A DNA stretch of 64,000 bases from Spirochaetaceae bacterium (GTDB lineage Bacteria > Spirochaetota > Leptospiria > Leptospirales > Leptonemataceae). Of this stretch, positions 34,055 to 42,450 are shown one piece after another; position 1 is the stretch's first letter, and each line of letters begins with the position of its first letter. Position numbers and translations under genes: made by a program. The stretch covers positions 1 to 64,000 of the forward strand of contig PBUB01000011.1 of NCBI GenBank assembly GCA_002729885.1. The letters run 5' to 3'. The notes beneath the pieces were generated by a model that had not been told where the DNA came from, did not search any database, and saw only the letters and a list, made by a program, of their open reading frames with translations.

Positions 34055-35106
34055 CAGGGCCCGGAGAGGTTTGCCACTAGATCTTCAAAGATCTCCCTGG
34101 CCATCTCTGCATCATAGAGTTCCAGAGGATCCTCAAATTTTCGCCCTTCCAGCACAAGAGCATTTTGCATGGATTTGTCCATTATTGAAAATTCAGGCAC
34201 CAGAATACGGACGTGCAAACAGGTTGTATCCTTTACCCGATAATATTCCAGCCAGGCGCCTGGAGTTCCATCGGACACAGATACTAGAAGCTCATTGTCA
34301 GATTCTTTTTTCACTGTTTCATTGAGCCCTGCCGAACGAGTGGAACCGGGAGTGTAACCGGTGCGATCTCTCCACAGTATTCTGCAATCCCGGGGACGGA
34401 TGAATTTATCCAGGACATCCGATGAAGTAATAATAATTGCCTCTTTACGTTTTCCGGACTCACTTACCAGCTTTCGCTTCAAAGCCAGGGTATGTAGTTC
34501 ACCTGGTTCCATGCTGCGACGTCGTCCTGCTTTCTTGAAACGAAATCGCGCAGCCCTGTACTGCTCCGGCAGGGAGAATCGATATCCATGTTCCGGATGG
34601 GAAACCAGGGTCTCTTTTTGCTCTGTCCTGAAAATGACTACAGGGCCGGTAAATGAAAGACCGGTGTTTTGAAGCATACGGGCCGATTCCCGGGCTGCCT
34701 TTTTTTGATACGCCGGAATCTCCAGAGCAGCCAGAGCATTGAAGGTTTTCCATAATCTGGCGGCCTCCTCCGGCTGGCCGCCGGAATACCGGGCCCGGGC
34801 CTCTGCCATATGTAGCGGAGCGTCCGAATCATACGGCACCGAAACAGGCATGGTTTCCAGAATCAAAGAATCCAGTCCAGTGCCAGATAGAATAAAGCTT
34901 CTTCCATGGCCGTCCTGTAACCACCAGAAGCCGCGAACCTCTCCTTTTCGGTTCTGCATTCCAGAAAGCCAGTCCAGCATCCGCTGCTTCTCGGCCTCTA
35001 CCCAGGGGCGCCGAAGTAATGGGGGTTTCTCTTCGGCCCAGACGGGCGGAGCCATCAGGGCCGCTAAAGCCAGATAGAGCACCGGAATTTTGTAACGACT
35101 GATCAC
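34054..35106 (-). CDS. Periplasmic protein of unknown function
   Basis: A 350-residue protein with a standard signal peptide (LYLALAALMAPPVWA, cleaved after VWA). The mature part has Trp-rich and Arg-rich segments (GFWWLQDGHGRSFI, KKAGRRRSMEPGE) and a TPR-like helical part (AEARARYSGGQPEEAARLW), then an all-beta-looking end. No family is recognised. Its stop codon overlaps the start of the phosphatase gene (TGATG), so the phosphatase and this protein are made together; it could be the sensor partner, which is inference only. Confidence 0.75.
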   Translation of the reverse strand: MISRYKIPVLYLALAALMAPPVWAEEKPPLLRRPWVEAEKQRMLDWLSGMQNRKGEVRGFWWLQDGHGRSFILSGTGLDSLILETMPVSVPYDSDAPLHMAEARARYSGGQPEEAARLWKTFNALAALEIPAYQKKAARESARMLQNTGLSFTGPVVIFRTEQKETLVSHPEHGYRFSLPEQYRAARFRFKKAGRRRSMEPGELHTLALKRKLVSESGKRKEAIIITSSDVLDKFIRPRDCRILWRDRTGYTPGSTRSAGLNETVKKESDNELLVSVSDGTPGAWLEYYRVKDTTCLHVRILVPEFSIMDKSMQNALVLEGRKFEDPLELYDAEMAREIFEDLVANLSGP

Positions 35107-35173
35107 CTTATTCTTTTTTCGGTTTTTGATGGAACTGCTTGACTGAGACTTTTATTAAAACATCCTACAGGTA

Positions 35174-35914
35174 ATGGCCGACCAGAAGCAGGTATTCCAG
35201 AACATCAAGATGATGCTAAAGCCTTTTCTAAACTTGATGGTATCCATCGAGAAAAAAGGTCTGCAGCATATTCCGGATACGGGCGGTACCATCCTTGTAG
35301 GAAATCATCGATCGGATATGGATCCATTCATAGTGGCCTCCGTTGTTCCAAGATATATTAGCTGGATTGCAGCCGAATATACAGAACGAATCCCCATATT
35401 CAAGAACTTGATCCGCGAAACGGGAGTAATTCCCATGGACATCAGCGGAAATGTTTCTGTTTCCTCGATCAAAAGATTGATGGGTGTACTTAAATCAGGC
35501 GAAATCCTGGGAATCTTTCCAGAGGGACATGACTATATGGTTCAAAACGATTTCGCAGCACCCATGGTATCGTTCCATTCCGGATTTGCTATATTTGCCT
35601 ATCGAGCCAGAGTACCTATTGTACCTTTCAGCATTATTCCCCTGGAGGAGGAAATCGAGGCCATGCCTGTTCCTCAACAGTTGAGACAGCTTATGGGATT
35701 GCCAGAAGAAGTTTCCAGCATTCCCCAGCGTGCGAATTACAAGAAAGTCAAGGTAGTCTTCGGAGAAGGAATAAAACCCGAAGAATTTCGAGAGATGAAG
35801 GAAAAGGAAGCTCTGGGATACATCCAGGAAAAGGTGCGAAGAGCGATGCTGGACATTCAATTGCAGGAAGGACTGCTGGCAGAAAATGAATTTTCCCTCC
35901 AGACCACTCCGTAG
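35174..35914 (+). CDS. plsC: 1-acyl-sn-glycerol-3-phosphate acyltransferase
   Basis: A 246-residue PlsC-family enzyme that acylates lysophosphatidate to phosphatidate in phospholipid synthesis. The four family blocks are seen: GNHRSDMDPFI (catalytic His and Asp), the block around IRETGVIPMDI, FPEGHDYM and VPIVPFSI. No membrane helix is predicted at the very N-terminus, as in other soluble-faced members. The end overlaps the next gene, a hybrid kinase, by 29 bp, so translation of the two is coupled. Confidence 0.92.
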   Translation: MADQKQVFQNIKMMLKPFLNLMVSIEKKGLQHIPDTGGTILVGNHRSDMDPFIVASVVPRYISWIAAEYTERIPIFKNLIRETGVIPMDISGNVSVSSIKRLMGVLKSGEILGIFPEGHDYMVQNDFAAPMVSFHSGFAIFAYRARVPIVPFSIIPLEEEIEAMPVPQQLRQLMGLPEEVSSIPQRANYKKVKVVFGEGIKPEEFREMKEKEALGYIQEKVRRAMLDIQLQEGLLAENEFSLQTTP

Positions 35915-38393
35915 AATTCTCCCGGCCCAGATCGTCCGGTTGCTTCCCTATTTTCTTGCCTGCGGTCTTGCACTTTTACATCTCCTGGTCTGGTTTCGCT
36001 TCCAGGGAATCGAGCACTCCAGACAGCAAAAGGAACTTCAAAAAGCAGCGATGGAGATCTCCCGACATGTTCAGAGGAGAGTGGATTTTTACAACAGTGA
36101 GCTTCTGGCCCTGGAGTCACTGTACAAAGCGTCCGACCTGGTGACCCGCGCAGACTGGCAGGCCTTCCTGAAGACCATGCGAGCCGATGAGGACCCTGCG
36201 ATACTGGATCTGGCCGTGGGCACCATGAATGCAGACGGAAAATTTCAGCCCCAGTATAGTAAGGCGCGGTCCAGTCCCTGGATTGATGCAGGAAAGAACG
36301 CATTTGAAGTTCTTATGCAAAAGGAAGAGCTATATTCGGAATCATTTACCCCTCCCGTTATCCTGAAGGAACTGGGAGAAGGACATGCATTCCAGATGTA
36401 TCGACTGATGAATGCAAGAACCATGCAGGTAGCCGCCATTCGCCTGGACGGTGAAGCTCTATTCGAAGAAATGCAAGACGATTATCCGGAAGGGGTCGCC
36501 GTAGAAGCATTCCTTCCGGCCCCGGAAGCAGAAAAATTGGGAAGGCCTCAGAGTACAGGCATTCGTCCCAACTGGAGCCCCGTTACACCGGCCATCGGCG
36601 GCGAAGGAGAGACACTTCTTTATCACGGTCCCTATTTTCGATACAATGTACAGGCCAGCCCCAGGTTCTTTGAGATTTACTCCGGCGCCGACCAAGGATT
36701 ATTCCGATTGTTCTTTCTATTTGGAGGACTGGGACTTTCGGTGCTGATTGCACTTCTATTCTGGCAACAGGCCAGCACTCGTGTCCGGGCTGTGGACCTT
36801 GCGCGAAAGATGGCCCGAGCATTTCGCCTATCCAGAAGTCGCCAGGCTCAGGTGTTTCGCAAAAATAAAGCAGTGCAGCTACTTCTGGAACCGGGAAGTG
36901 GTCGCATTATAGATGCGAATGAGGCAGCCATTCATTATTATGGTTACGATCGAGAGGAGCTTCTAAAAAAGACGGTTATTGACATCAACACAGCCACAAA
37001 GGAAGAGATTGTGGCTGCCATGGAACGGGCTCGCACAGCAGGTCAGAGCCATTTTGATTTCAAACATCAATTGAAAAACGGTGAGATTCGCGATGTAGAG
37101 GTTTATTCCGGTCCCCTGGAGTTTCAGGGCAAAACCTATCTCTATTCAATTGTCCACGACGTAACCGTGCGAAAGCAACTGGAGCGAGAGCTTGTGCAGG
37201 CCAAGGAATCCGCTCTTTCTGCATCACGAGCTAAATCTGCATTCCTGGCCAATATGAGTCATGAGATTCGAACTCCCATGTATTCGCTCATGGGCATGGC
37301 CGAACTGTTGCAGGAAACTTCCCTATCGGAAGAGCAATTGGAGTATCTGGAGACCATCCAGAAAAGCTCCAGGGCACTTCTGGGCGTTCTGGATAGTGTT
37401 CTGGATGTTTCCAGAATTGAATCCGGAAAGATGACGCTGGACACCGCACCTTTCAGTCCGGATCAGGTCTTTCAAAACGTTCTGGCCATTATGGAACCGG
37501 TGGCCCGTCAGAAAGGACTGGTTCTCCGAGTGGAGTCCGGCCTGGATCCCAGACTCCGTTTGACCGGGGATTCTTTTCGTTTGCAGCAGGTACTCCTGAA
37601 CCTGGTGGGAAACAGCATAAAGTTCACTTCAAGAGGCGAAATCGTAATTCTGGCAGACAGCCTGGCAAGTCATCCTTTGAGCGGCGATGGTGATAGCCCT
37701 CCCACTCTGGAAGTCATACGACTTGGTGTTCGAGATACCGGTCGCGGTATTGGTAGAGAAGAGATGGAACACATTTTTGACTCCTTTTATCAGCTGGATT
37801 CCTCCATGAAAAGAAGCGGAGGCGGAAGCGGGCTGGGATTGAGCGTCAGCAAGAAAATTGTAGAGCTTATGGGCTCTTCCTTGCGGGTTATCAGTCAGCC
37901 CGGCGAAGGAAGCCATTTCTTTTTTACGGTGCAGTTACCCTCTGCGGTAGCGCCACAGATTGAAGAACCACAGGAAGCGGAAGTGAAAGTAAGTAACCGG
38001 GAAGCAAGCATATTGATTGTAGAGGACAATCGAGATAATCAGCTCTTGATCAACAAGATGCTGGGTAAAGGACCTTACGAACTGGATTCCGCCTGGAATG
38101 GTAAAGAAGCTCTGAAGAAAACCGCATCTCGTGATTACGACTTAATACTTATGGATTTGCAAATGCCGGTGCTGGACGGTCTCAGCGCCTGTCGCATCCT
38201 CAAGCGACGATACTCCAATCGTCCCTCCTATGCAGGTCGGAATTGTCCGCCAGTAGTGGCTCTTACCGCTTCCAGCCTGGAAGAGGACAAACAGGAAGCG
38301 CTGGCTGCAGGTATGGCAAAATTTGTGAGCAAACCCGTGACTCCGGCTCAACTGCGAAAGATAGTAGAAGAAACTATTAACGGACATCAATAG
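35886..38393 (+). CDS. Membrane CHASE-type hybrid histidine kinase
   Basis: An 835-residue sensor. Membrane helices at about residues 14-37 and 272-294 enclose an extracytoplasmic CHASE-like sensor domain (YNSELLALESLYKASDLVTR and FEIYSG region). A PAS domain follows (about 325-430), then HisKA with His459 in NMSHEIRTP, the ATPase (LVGNSIKFTS, DTGRGIGRE, GSGLGLSVSK) and a receiver with Asp757 in LILMDLQMPVLDG. It starts 29 bp inside plsC. No cognate regulator is nearby. The ligand is unknown; CHASE domains bind small extracellular molecules. Confidence 0.9.
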   Translation: MNFPSRPLRRILPAQIVRLLPYFLACGLALLHLLVWFRFQGIEHSRQQKELQKAAMEISRHVQRRVDFYNSELLALESLYKASDLVTRADWQAFLKTMRADEDPAILDLAVGTMNADGKFQPQYSKARSSPWIDAGKNAFEVLMQKEELYSESFTPPVILKELGEGHAFQMYRLMNARTMQVAAIRLDGEALFEEMQDDYPEGVAVEAFLPAPEAEKLGRPQSTGIRPNWSPVTPAIGGEGETLLYHGPYFRYNVQASPRFFEIYSGADQGLFRLFFLFGGLGLSVLIALLFWQQASTRVRAVDLARKMARAFRLSRSRQAQVFRKNKAVQLLLEPGSGRIIDANEAAIHYYGYDREELLKKTVIDINTATKEEIVAAMERARTAGQSHFDFKHQLKNGEIRDVEVYSGPLEFQGKTYLYSIVHDVTVRKQLERELVQAKESALSASRAKSAFLANMSHEIRTPMYSLMGMAELLQETSLSEEQLEYLETIQKSSRALLGVLDSVLDVSRIESGKMTLDTAPFSPDQVFQNVLAIMEPVARQKGLVLRVESGLDPRLRLTGDSFRLQQVLLNLVGNSIKFTSRGEIVILADSLASHPLSGDGDSPPTLEVIRLGVRDTGRGIGREEMEHIFDSFYQLDSSMKRSGGGSGLGLSVSKKIVELMGSSLRVISQPGEGSHFFFTVQLPSAVAPQIEEPQEAEVKVSNREASILIVEDNRDNQLLINKMLGKGPYELDSAWNGKEALKKTASRDYDLILMDLQMPVLDGLSACRILKRRYSNRPSYAGRNCPPVVALTASSLEEDKQEALAAGMAKFVSKPVTPAQLRKIVEETINGHQ

Positions 38394-38472
38394 TTGGAAT
38401 CACCATCCACTGCAGATGTCTGAGCTTCCAATTTCCTTTGACATATAAGCAGAAGTCCTGGAACTTAACGCA

Positions 38473-39186
38473 GTGCGGATTCAGATCCTACAGCACGCTC
38501 CCTTTGAAGGTCCGGGACATATTACGGAATGGGCTGCCTCTCGTTCGTTTTCGCTTGAAGTGATTCATACTTACAAGGGCATCTCACCTGGAAATCCGGA
38601 TGAATACGACTGGTTGGTAGTTCTGGGCGGCCCCATGAGTGCCACGGATGATAAGCCCTGGCTACGAACCGAGAAACGGGCCATTTCGGAAGCCCTGAAT
38701 GCTGCCGCCGGTGGCAAAGCCCACGTCATCGGAATCTGTCTGGGAGCCCAGCTGGTAGCTCAGGCAATGGGGGCCAACATCAGTCAATGCCCGGAGAAGG
38801 AGATTGGCTGGATGGATGTGGATTTCACCGAGGAAGCCCGGGCCACCCATTTCTTTGCGGACTTCCCGGCAAGCTCCACAGTATTTCACTGGCATGGAGA
38901 GCAGTTCGATCTTCCTCCCAGTTGCAGTAACCTGGCCAGTACAGAGTTAACAGAATGCCAGGGATTCTTTCATGGCTCGAATATCTTTGGTTTTCAATTT
39001 CATCTGGAAATGTTGTCCAACGGAATCCAGAATCTAATGAAGCATTGCAAGAAGGATCTAAAGGGCCATGAAAAAGCGGCCTACGTCCAATCCCCCAAAG
39101 AAATTGAAGCCGGTATCAAAAACCACCTTGCAGAAAACCGTCGTCTGCTGGATCGTTTCCTGGACGAACTGGTTGAACGAACCTGA
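38473..39186 (+). CDS. Class I glutamine amidotransferase-like protein
   Basis: A 237-residue protein like the GMP-synthase-type amidotransferase family. The catalytic Cys lies in GICLGAQLVAQ and the His-Glu pair in GFQFHLEML. The early VLGGPMSATDDKPW motif is typical of stand-alone GATase proteins of unknown substrate. Translation starts at a GTG; no ATG fits. It follows the kinase gene by 79 bp on the same strand and may be in the same transcript. Confidence 0.85.
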   Translation: MRIQILQHAPFEGPGHITEWAASRSFSLEVIHTYKGISPGNPDEYDWLVVLGGPMSATDDKPWLRTEKRAISEALNAAAGGKAHVIGICLGAQLVAQAMGANISQCPEKEIGWMDVDFTEEARATHFFADFPASSTVFHWHGEQFDLPPSCSNLASTELTECQGFFHGSNIFGFQFHLEMLSNGIQNLMKHCKKDLKGHEKAAYVQSPKEIEAGIKNHLAENRRLLDRFLDELVERT

Positions 39187-39236
39187 CAACTCTCTTCCAC
39201 CAAAAACCAGAAATCCATTTCGTTGCGGGGGCAAAC

Positions 39237-39785
39237 ATGATTTGTAATATTCCTAATTTTCGGTCCCGGGGAATGGGAGCGTTCTCTCGCATTATCTGCA
39301 TCGCCCTGGCCCCTGCACTGCTACAATGCATGACAGCCGGACCTGCCCCGGAAATCAAAGAATTTCGAGAACCGACCAGAACACTCACCATGCCTTCCCT
39401 TGGTCTACAGTTCCAGGTACCGGAAAACTGGAAAGTAGAGTATGTAGATAATGCCATTGAAACGGAAGACCCGGATCTTTTTCCGTCCATGCGCTTCGCC
39501 CCGGCTCCTGGAAGCTGCAGTGCAAAGCATATTTCAGAATTAAAAAGAGAGCTTTCCGGAATGATTCAGCGATGGGAGCCCGTTAAGGGACGCAACATCA
39601 ATGGACTGAGGGGGTACTCCTGGTCAGGCTCTGGCTTTCGCGAAGGCCTGGGCTACACTATCTTTCTGCTTCTGCTGGAAAATCGAGGCGGATGCCTGGT
39701 TGCCGTTTTGTTCACACCGGATGATATTCTGGAAGAGAGCAGAATCCAGACAGAGCCCATAATGCATTCCATTCGCCCTATCTAA
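39237..39785 (+). CDS. Hypothetical lipoprotein
   Basis: A 182-residue frame with a GCGGGGG ribosome site before the ATG. The signal peptide contains ICIALAPALLQC, with the Cys lipidated. The mature part (LGLQFQVPENWKVEYVD and NGLRGYSWSGSGF) resembles small envelope proteins that carry a beta-rich fold, but no family is certain. Its stop codon overlaps the stop of the opposing esterase gene by three bases, a tail-to-tail arrangement. Confidence 0.78.
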   Translation: MICNIPNFRSRGMGAFSRIICIALAPALLQCMTAGPAPEIKEFREPTRTLTMPSLGLQFQVPENWKVEYVDNAIETEDPDLFPSMRFAPAPGSCSAKHISELKRELSGMIQRWEPVKGRNINGLRGYSWSGSGFREGLGYTIFLLLLENRGGCLVAVLFTPDDILEESRIQTEPIMHSIRPI

Positions 39786-40843
39786 AGGGTATTGATCTTT
39801 GTTCGCAGGGCCGACCGAGTTGCGCTGGAGGCCCAGTTAATCTGAAAATGCTCGTATCGCCCCAGATCGGTGGTGGGATTGGGATTGGTTACTCCGGAGT
39901 ACTGGGAACTGGTTATAGGAACAATGCAATCTCCCCGAAATCCATCCGGATGCAGAACCGCGCAGGCCGTTTGCATCACGGCAGAAGCGGTGCCACTGTC
40001 ATCAAAGCTGGAGCCATCGTCCACGTCTCCGTAGGTAAGATGGATCAGGTTATCCCTACCCGTTTTGGCTGCCAGTTCAGAAAGAAATGGATTGGAAGCT
40101 CCGGAAATATTGCTGTCGAAGTTATCCCAGCGAAGATCCGAGCCTCCATCTGTCTGAGTAAGAAAGGAAGCTAGAGTTCCCAGAAAGCTTTTACTTTCCT
40201 GGTACTGAGGAGAGGCCCAGGGAGATCCATGCAGCGGCGAACCGTTGATCAGGGCCGCCCTTAGATAAAGCGGCGTACTTCCCAGGTATAATGCCGTTCT
40301 GGTAACAATGCCGCCCATGCTGTGGGCATAGATGATTACCTCCGGTGAAGTGACAGATCCAAACGTGCGATCCAGCCAGTAACGAAAACGAGATCCGTTC
40401 AGGGCGATGGAATCGCTGGTAAGATAATCGAAGATAAAGACCTGATATCCATCCAGAAGTAGATTATCATAATCGGTGGTCTTGAGCAAATGATTCCACT
40501 TGGTAACCAGAGCCCTTCTTTCCAGATCATTGGGGGTGGGATAATCCACATCGCTTCGATCCGAAGTATCCCAGCCAGATACCAGAATTAACTTCTTTTG
40601 ACCGGAGAATACATCCGATGGCTGTGCTTCGCGAATAAAGTTTATGTTTTCCTCATCGCCAATAACCAGAGGATCTACATAATACAGCCGGGCCCAGTAA
40701 TCACCCAGTGGTTGAAGCAGCCCCAGTAAATACAGTACCTCGTTTTCATCATCTTTCTGACAGGCATTTCCCTGACAGGCCGCGAATAGAGAAAGAAGTA
40801 GAAGCCCTAGCAGGCGAAATCCCTGGATGCGCAGCGAAGCCAT
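39782..40843 (-). CDS. Alpha/beta-hydrolase (lipase-like) lipoprotein
   Basis: About 353 residues from the ATG at 40843, which has AAGGAG as its ribosome site; the frame is open further upstream but without sense. The signal peptide ends LLLSLFAAC. The mature N-terminus is Cys-rich (QGNACQKDDENE) with a Leu-rich stretch, like leptospiral lipoproteins. The hydrolase fold shows LILVSGWDTS (oxyanion strand) and the nucleophile elbow YAHSMGGIV, Ser in the middle. The Asp/His of the triad probably lie in GDVDDGSS and RYEHFQIN. Surface-exposed esterase or lipase is the likely role. Confidence 0.85.
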   Translation of the reverse strand: MASLRIQGFRLLGLLLLSLFAACQGNACQKDDENEVLYLLGLLQPLGDYWARLYYVDPLVIGDEENINFIREAQPSDVFSGQKKLILVSGWDTSDRSDVDYPTPNDLERRALVTKWNHLLKTTDYDNLLLDGYQVFIFDYLTSDSIALNGSRFRYWLDRTFGSVTSPEVIIYAHSMGGIVTRTALYLGSTPLYLRAALINGSPLHGSPWASPQYQESKSFLGTLASFLTQTDGGSDLRWDNFDSNISGASNPFLSELAAKTGRDNLIHLTYGDVDDGSSFDDSGTASAVMQTACAVLHPDGFRGDCIVPITSSQYSGVTNPNPTTDLGRYEHFQINWASSATRSALRTKINTL

Positions 40844-40986
40844 AAAGCTCCTTGCCGGACCTGATATAGCTAGAGTCTTCCTGGAAAGAAATGCCCTGGA
40901 GAAAGCGTTGGATGCCCTTCCCGGACATCCATCAGATAGCTTCGCTCCCGATTCTCTGGCACCGGCCGATGCCGATGGGTGATTGA

Positions 40987-42429
40987 CTATGATCCCACTC
41001 GAGCCTGAAGCTCTCGATGCACGATATCGGCGCATTTACGACCCTCGGAAATTGCCCAGACAATAATTGATTGGCCGCGGCGAACATCTCCGCAGGCATA
41101 GATACCGGGAGCTGAAGTTTTGAAATGATCGCCACCAATGCCAAACGTAGCCTGGATATTACCTCGATCATCGAACTCCACCCCTGCATTTTGTAGCTGC
41201 TTTAGCAAAGGAGTCTGTCGGGGGCCGGTAAATCCGATGGCAATGAGAACCAGATCTGCCGGAATCTCAAAGTCCGAGTTGGGCACATCCGTAATCTTGC
41301 GCCCCTCTTTCTCTACTTTGTTTCCGCGAACGGCCACAATTCGACCGTTCTTTCCCACAAATTCTTTGGAGTGAAGACTCCATTCTCGATTCACGCCCTC
41401 TTCTTGCGAAGTGGATGTGCGATAGATCTTAGGATACAGAGGCCATGGATCGTTGGGTCCTCTTTCTTTGGGAGGCGCCGGATTGTAATCCATTTGAGTG
41501 ATGGATTTTGCGCCCTGACGGTTGGCTGTTCCAATACAGTCTGAGCCAGTGTCTCCCCCACCAATTACGATAACATGTTTGTCCTTCGCATCGATCTGAT
41601 CTTCGATTGTATCACCAGCCACTACCCGGTTTTGCTGAACCAGATAATCCATGGCAAAATGAACGCCTTCCAGCTCTTTTCCCGGAATCTCCACTTTACG
41701 AGGCTCTTCGGCACCCATGGCCAGAATCAATGCATCGTGCTTTTCGCGCAGTTCTTCGATGGTAATGTCAATACCCACGTTGACGCCGGTCTTGCATTTT
41801 ACCCCTTCGATTTTAAGCTGCTCGAAACGACGATCGATACGCCATTTTTCCATTTTAAAGTCAGGAATGCCATATCTCAGAAGTCCGCCTATGCGATCTT
41901 CTCGTTCGTAAATGGTAACATCGTGACCGGCTCGCGCCAGTTGCTGTGCCGCAGCCAGTCCTGCAGGACCTGAGCCAATGATTCCGATGGTTCTACCTGT
42001 AAGCACTCGCGGAGGCCTGGGCTCCACCCAGCCTTCTTCGAAGCCACGATCGATAATAGTCCTTTCCATGGCTTTAATGGCCACAGGAGGCTCGTTGATT
42101 CCCAGAACACAGGAAGACTCACAGGGCGCAGGACACAGCATTCCGGTAAACTCCGGAAAGTTGTTAGTGCTATGAAGATTCTCCAGAGCTTCCTTCCAGC
42201 GACCGCGATAAACAAGATCATTCCATTCAGGAATTAGATTATCTACAGGGCATCCGGTATCTCCCTGGCAAAAGGGCACACCGCAGTCCATGCAACGAGC
42301 TCCCTGGATACGAGCTGTTTCATTATCGAAGGATTTCTCGAATTCCTTGTAATGCTTGACTCTGGATTCCACCGGATCCTTGGGCAATGGAGCCCTGCGA
42401 TATTCTTTAAAGCCTGTTATCTTTCCCAT
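40987..42429 (-). CDS. gltD: Glutamate synthase small subunit
   Basis: A 480-residue flavoprotein subunit that passes electrons from NADPH to GltB. Iron-sulphur cysteines are in CMDCGVPFCQGDTGCPVDN and CPAPCESSCVLG. FAD-binding GSGPAGLAAAQQLARAGH and NADP-binding VIGGGDTGSDCIGTA follow, then the C-terminal GIYACGDVRRGQSIIVWAI, of which ACGDVRRGQS is conserved. It is 21 bp after gltB and thus in the same operon. Confidence 0.96.
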   Translation of the reverse strand: MGKITGFKEYRRAPLPKDPVESRVKHYKEFEKSFDNETARIQGARCMDCGVPFCQGDTGCPVDNLIPEWNDLVYRGRWKEALENLHSTNNFPEFTGMLCPAPCESSCVLGINEPPVAIKAMERTIIDRGFEEGWVEPRPPRVLTGRTIGIIGSGPAGLAAAQQLARAGHDVTIYEREDRIGGLLRYGIPDFKMEKWRIDRRFEQLKIEGVKCKTGVNVGIDITIEELREKHDALILAMGAEEPRKVEIPGKELEGVHFAMDYLVQQNRVVAGDTIEDQIDAKDKHVIVIGGGDTGSDCIGTANRQGAKSITQMDYNPAPPKERGPNDPWPLYPKIYRTSTSQEEGVNREWSLHSKEFVGKNGRIVAVRGNKVEKEGRKITDVPNSDFEIPADLVLIAIGFTGPRQTPLLKQLQNAGVEFDDRGNIQATFGIGGDHFKTSAPGIYACGDVRRGQSIIVWAISEGRKCADIVHRELQARVGS

Positions 42430-42450
42430 ATCAAATCCTGGATGGCGTGA

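Noticed and set aside
40844-41035. 64-codon N-terminal extension of the esterase lipoprotein
   Set aside because: It would bury the signal peptide, overlaps gltD, and the ATG at 40843 has a very good ribosome site.
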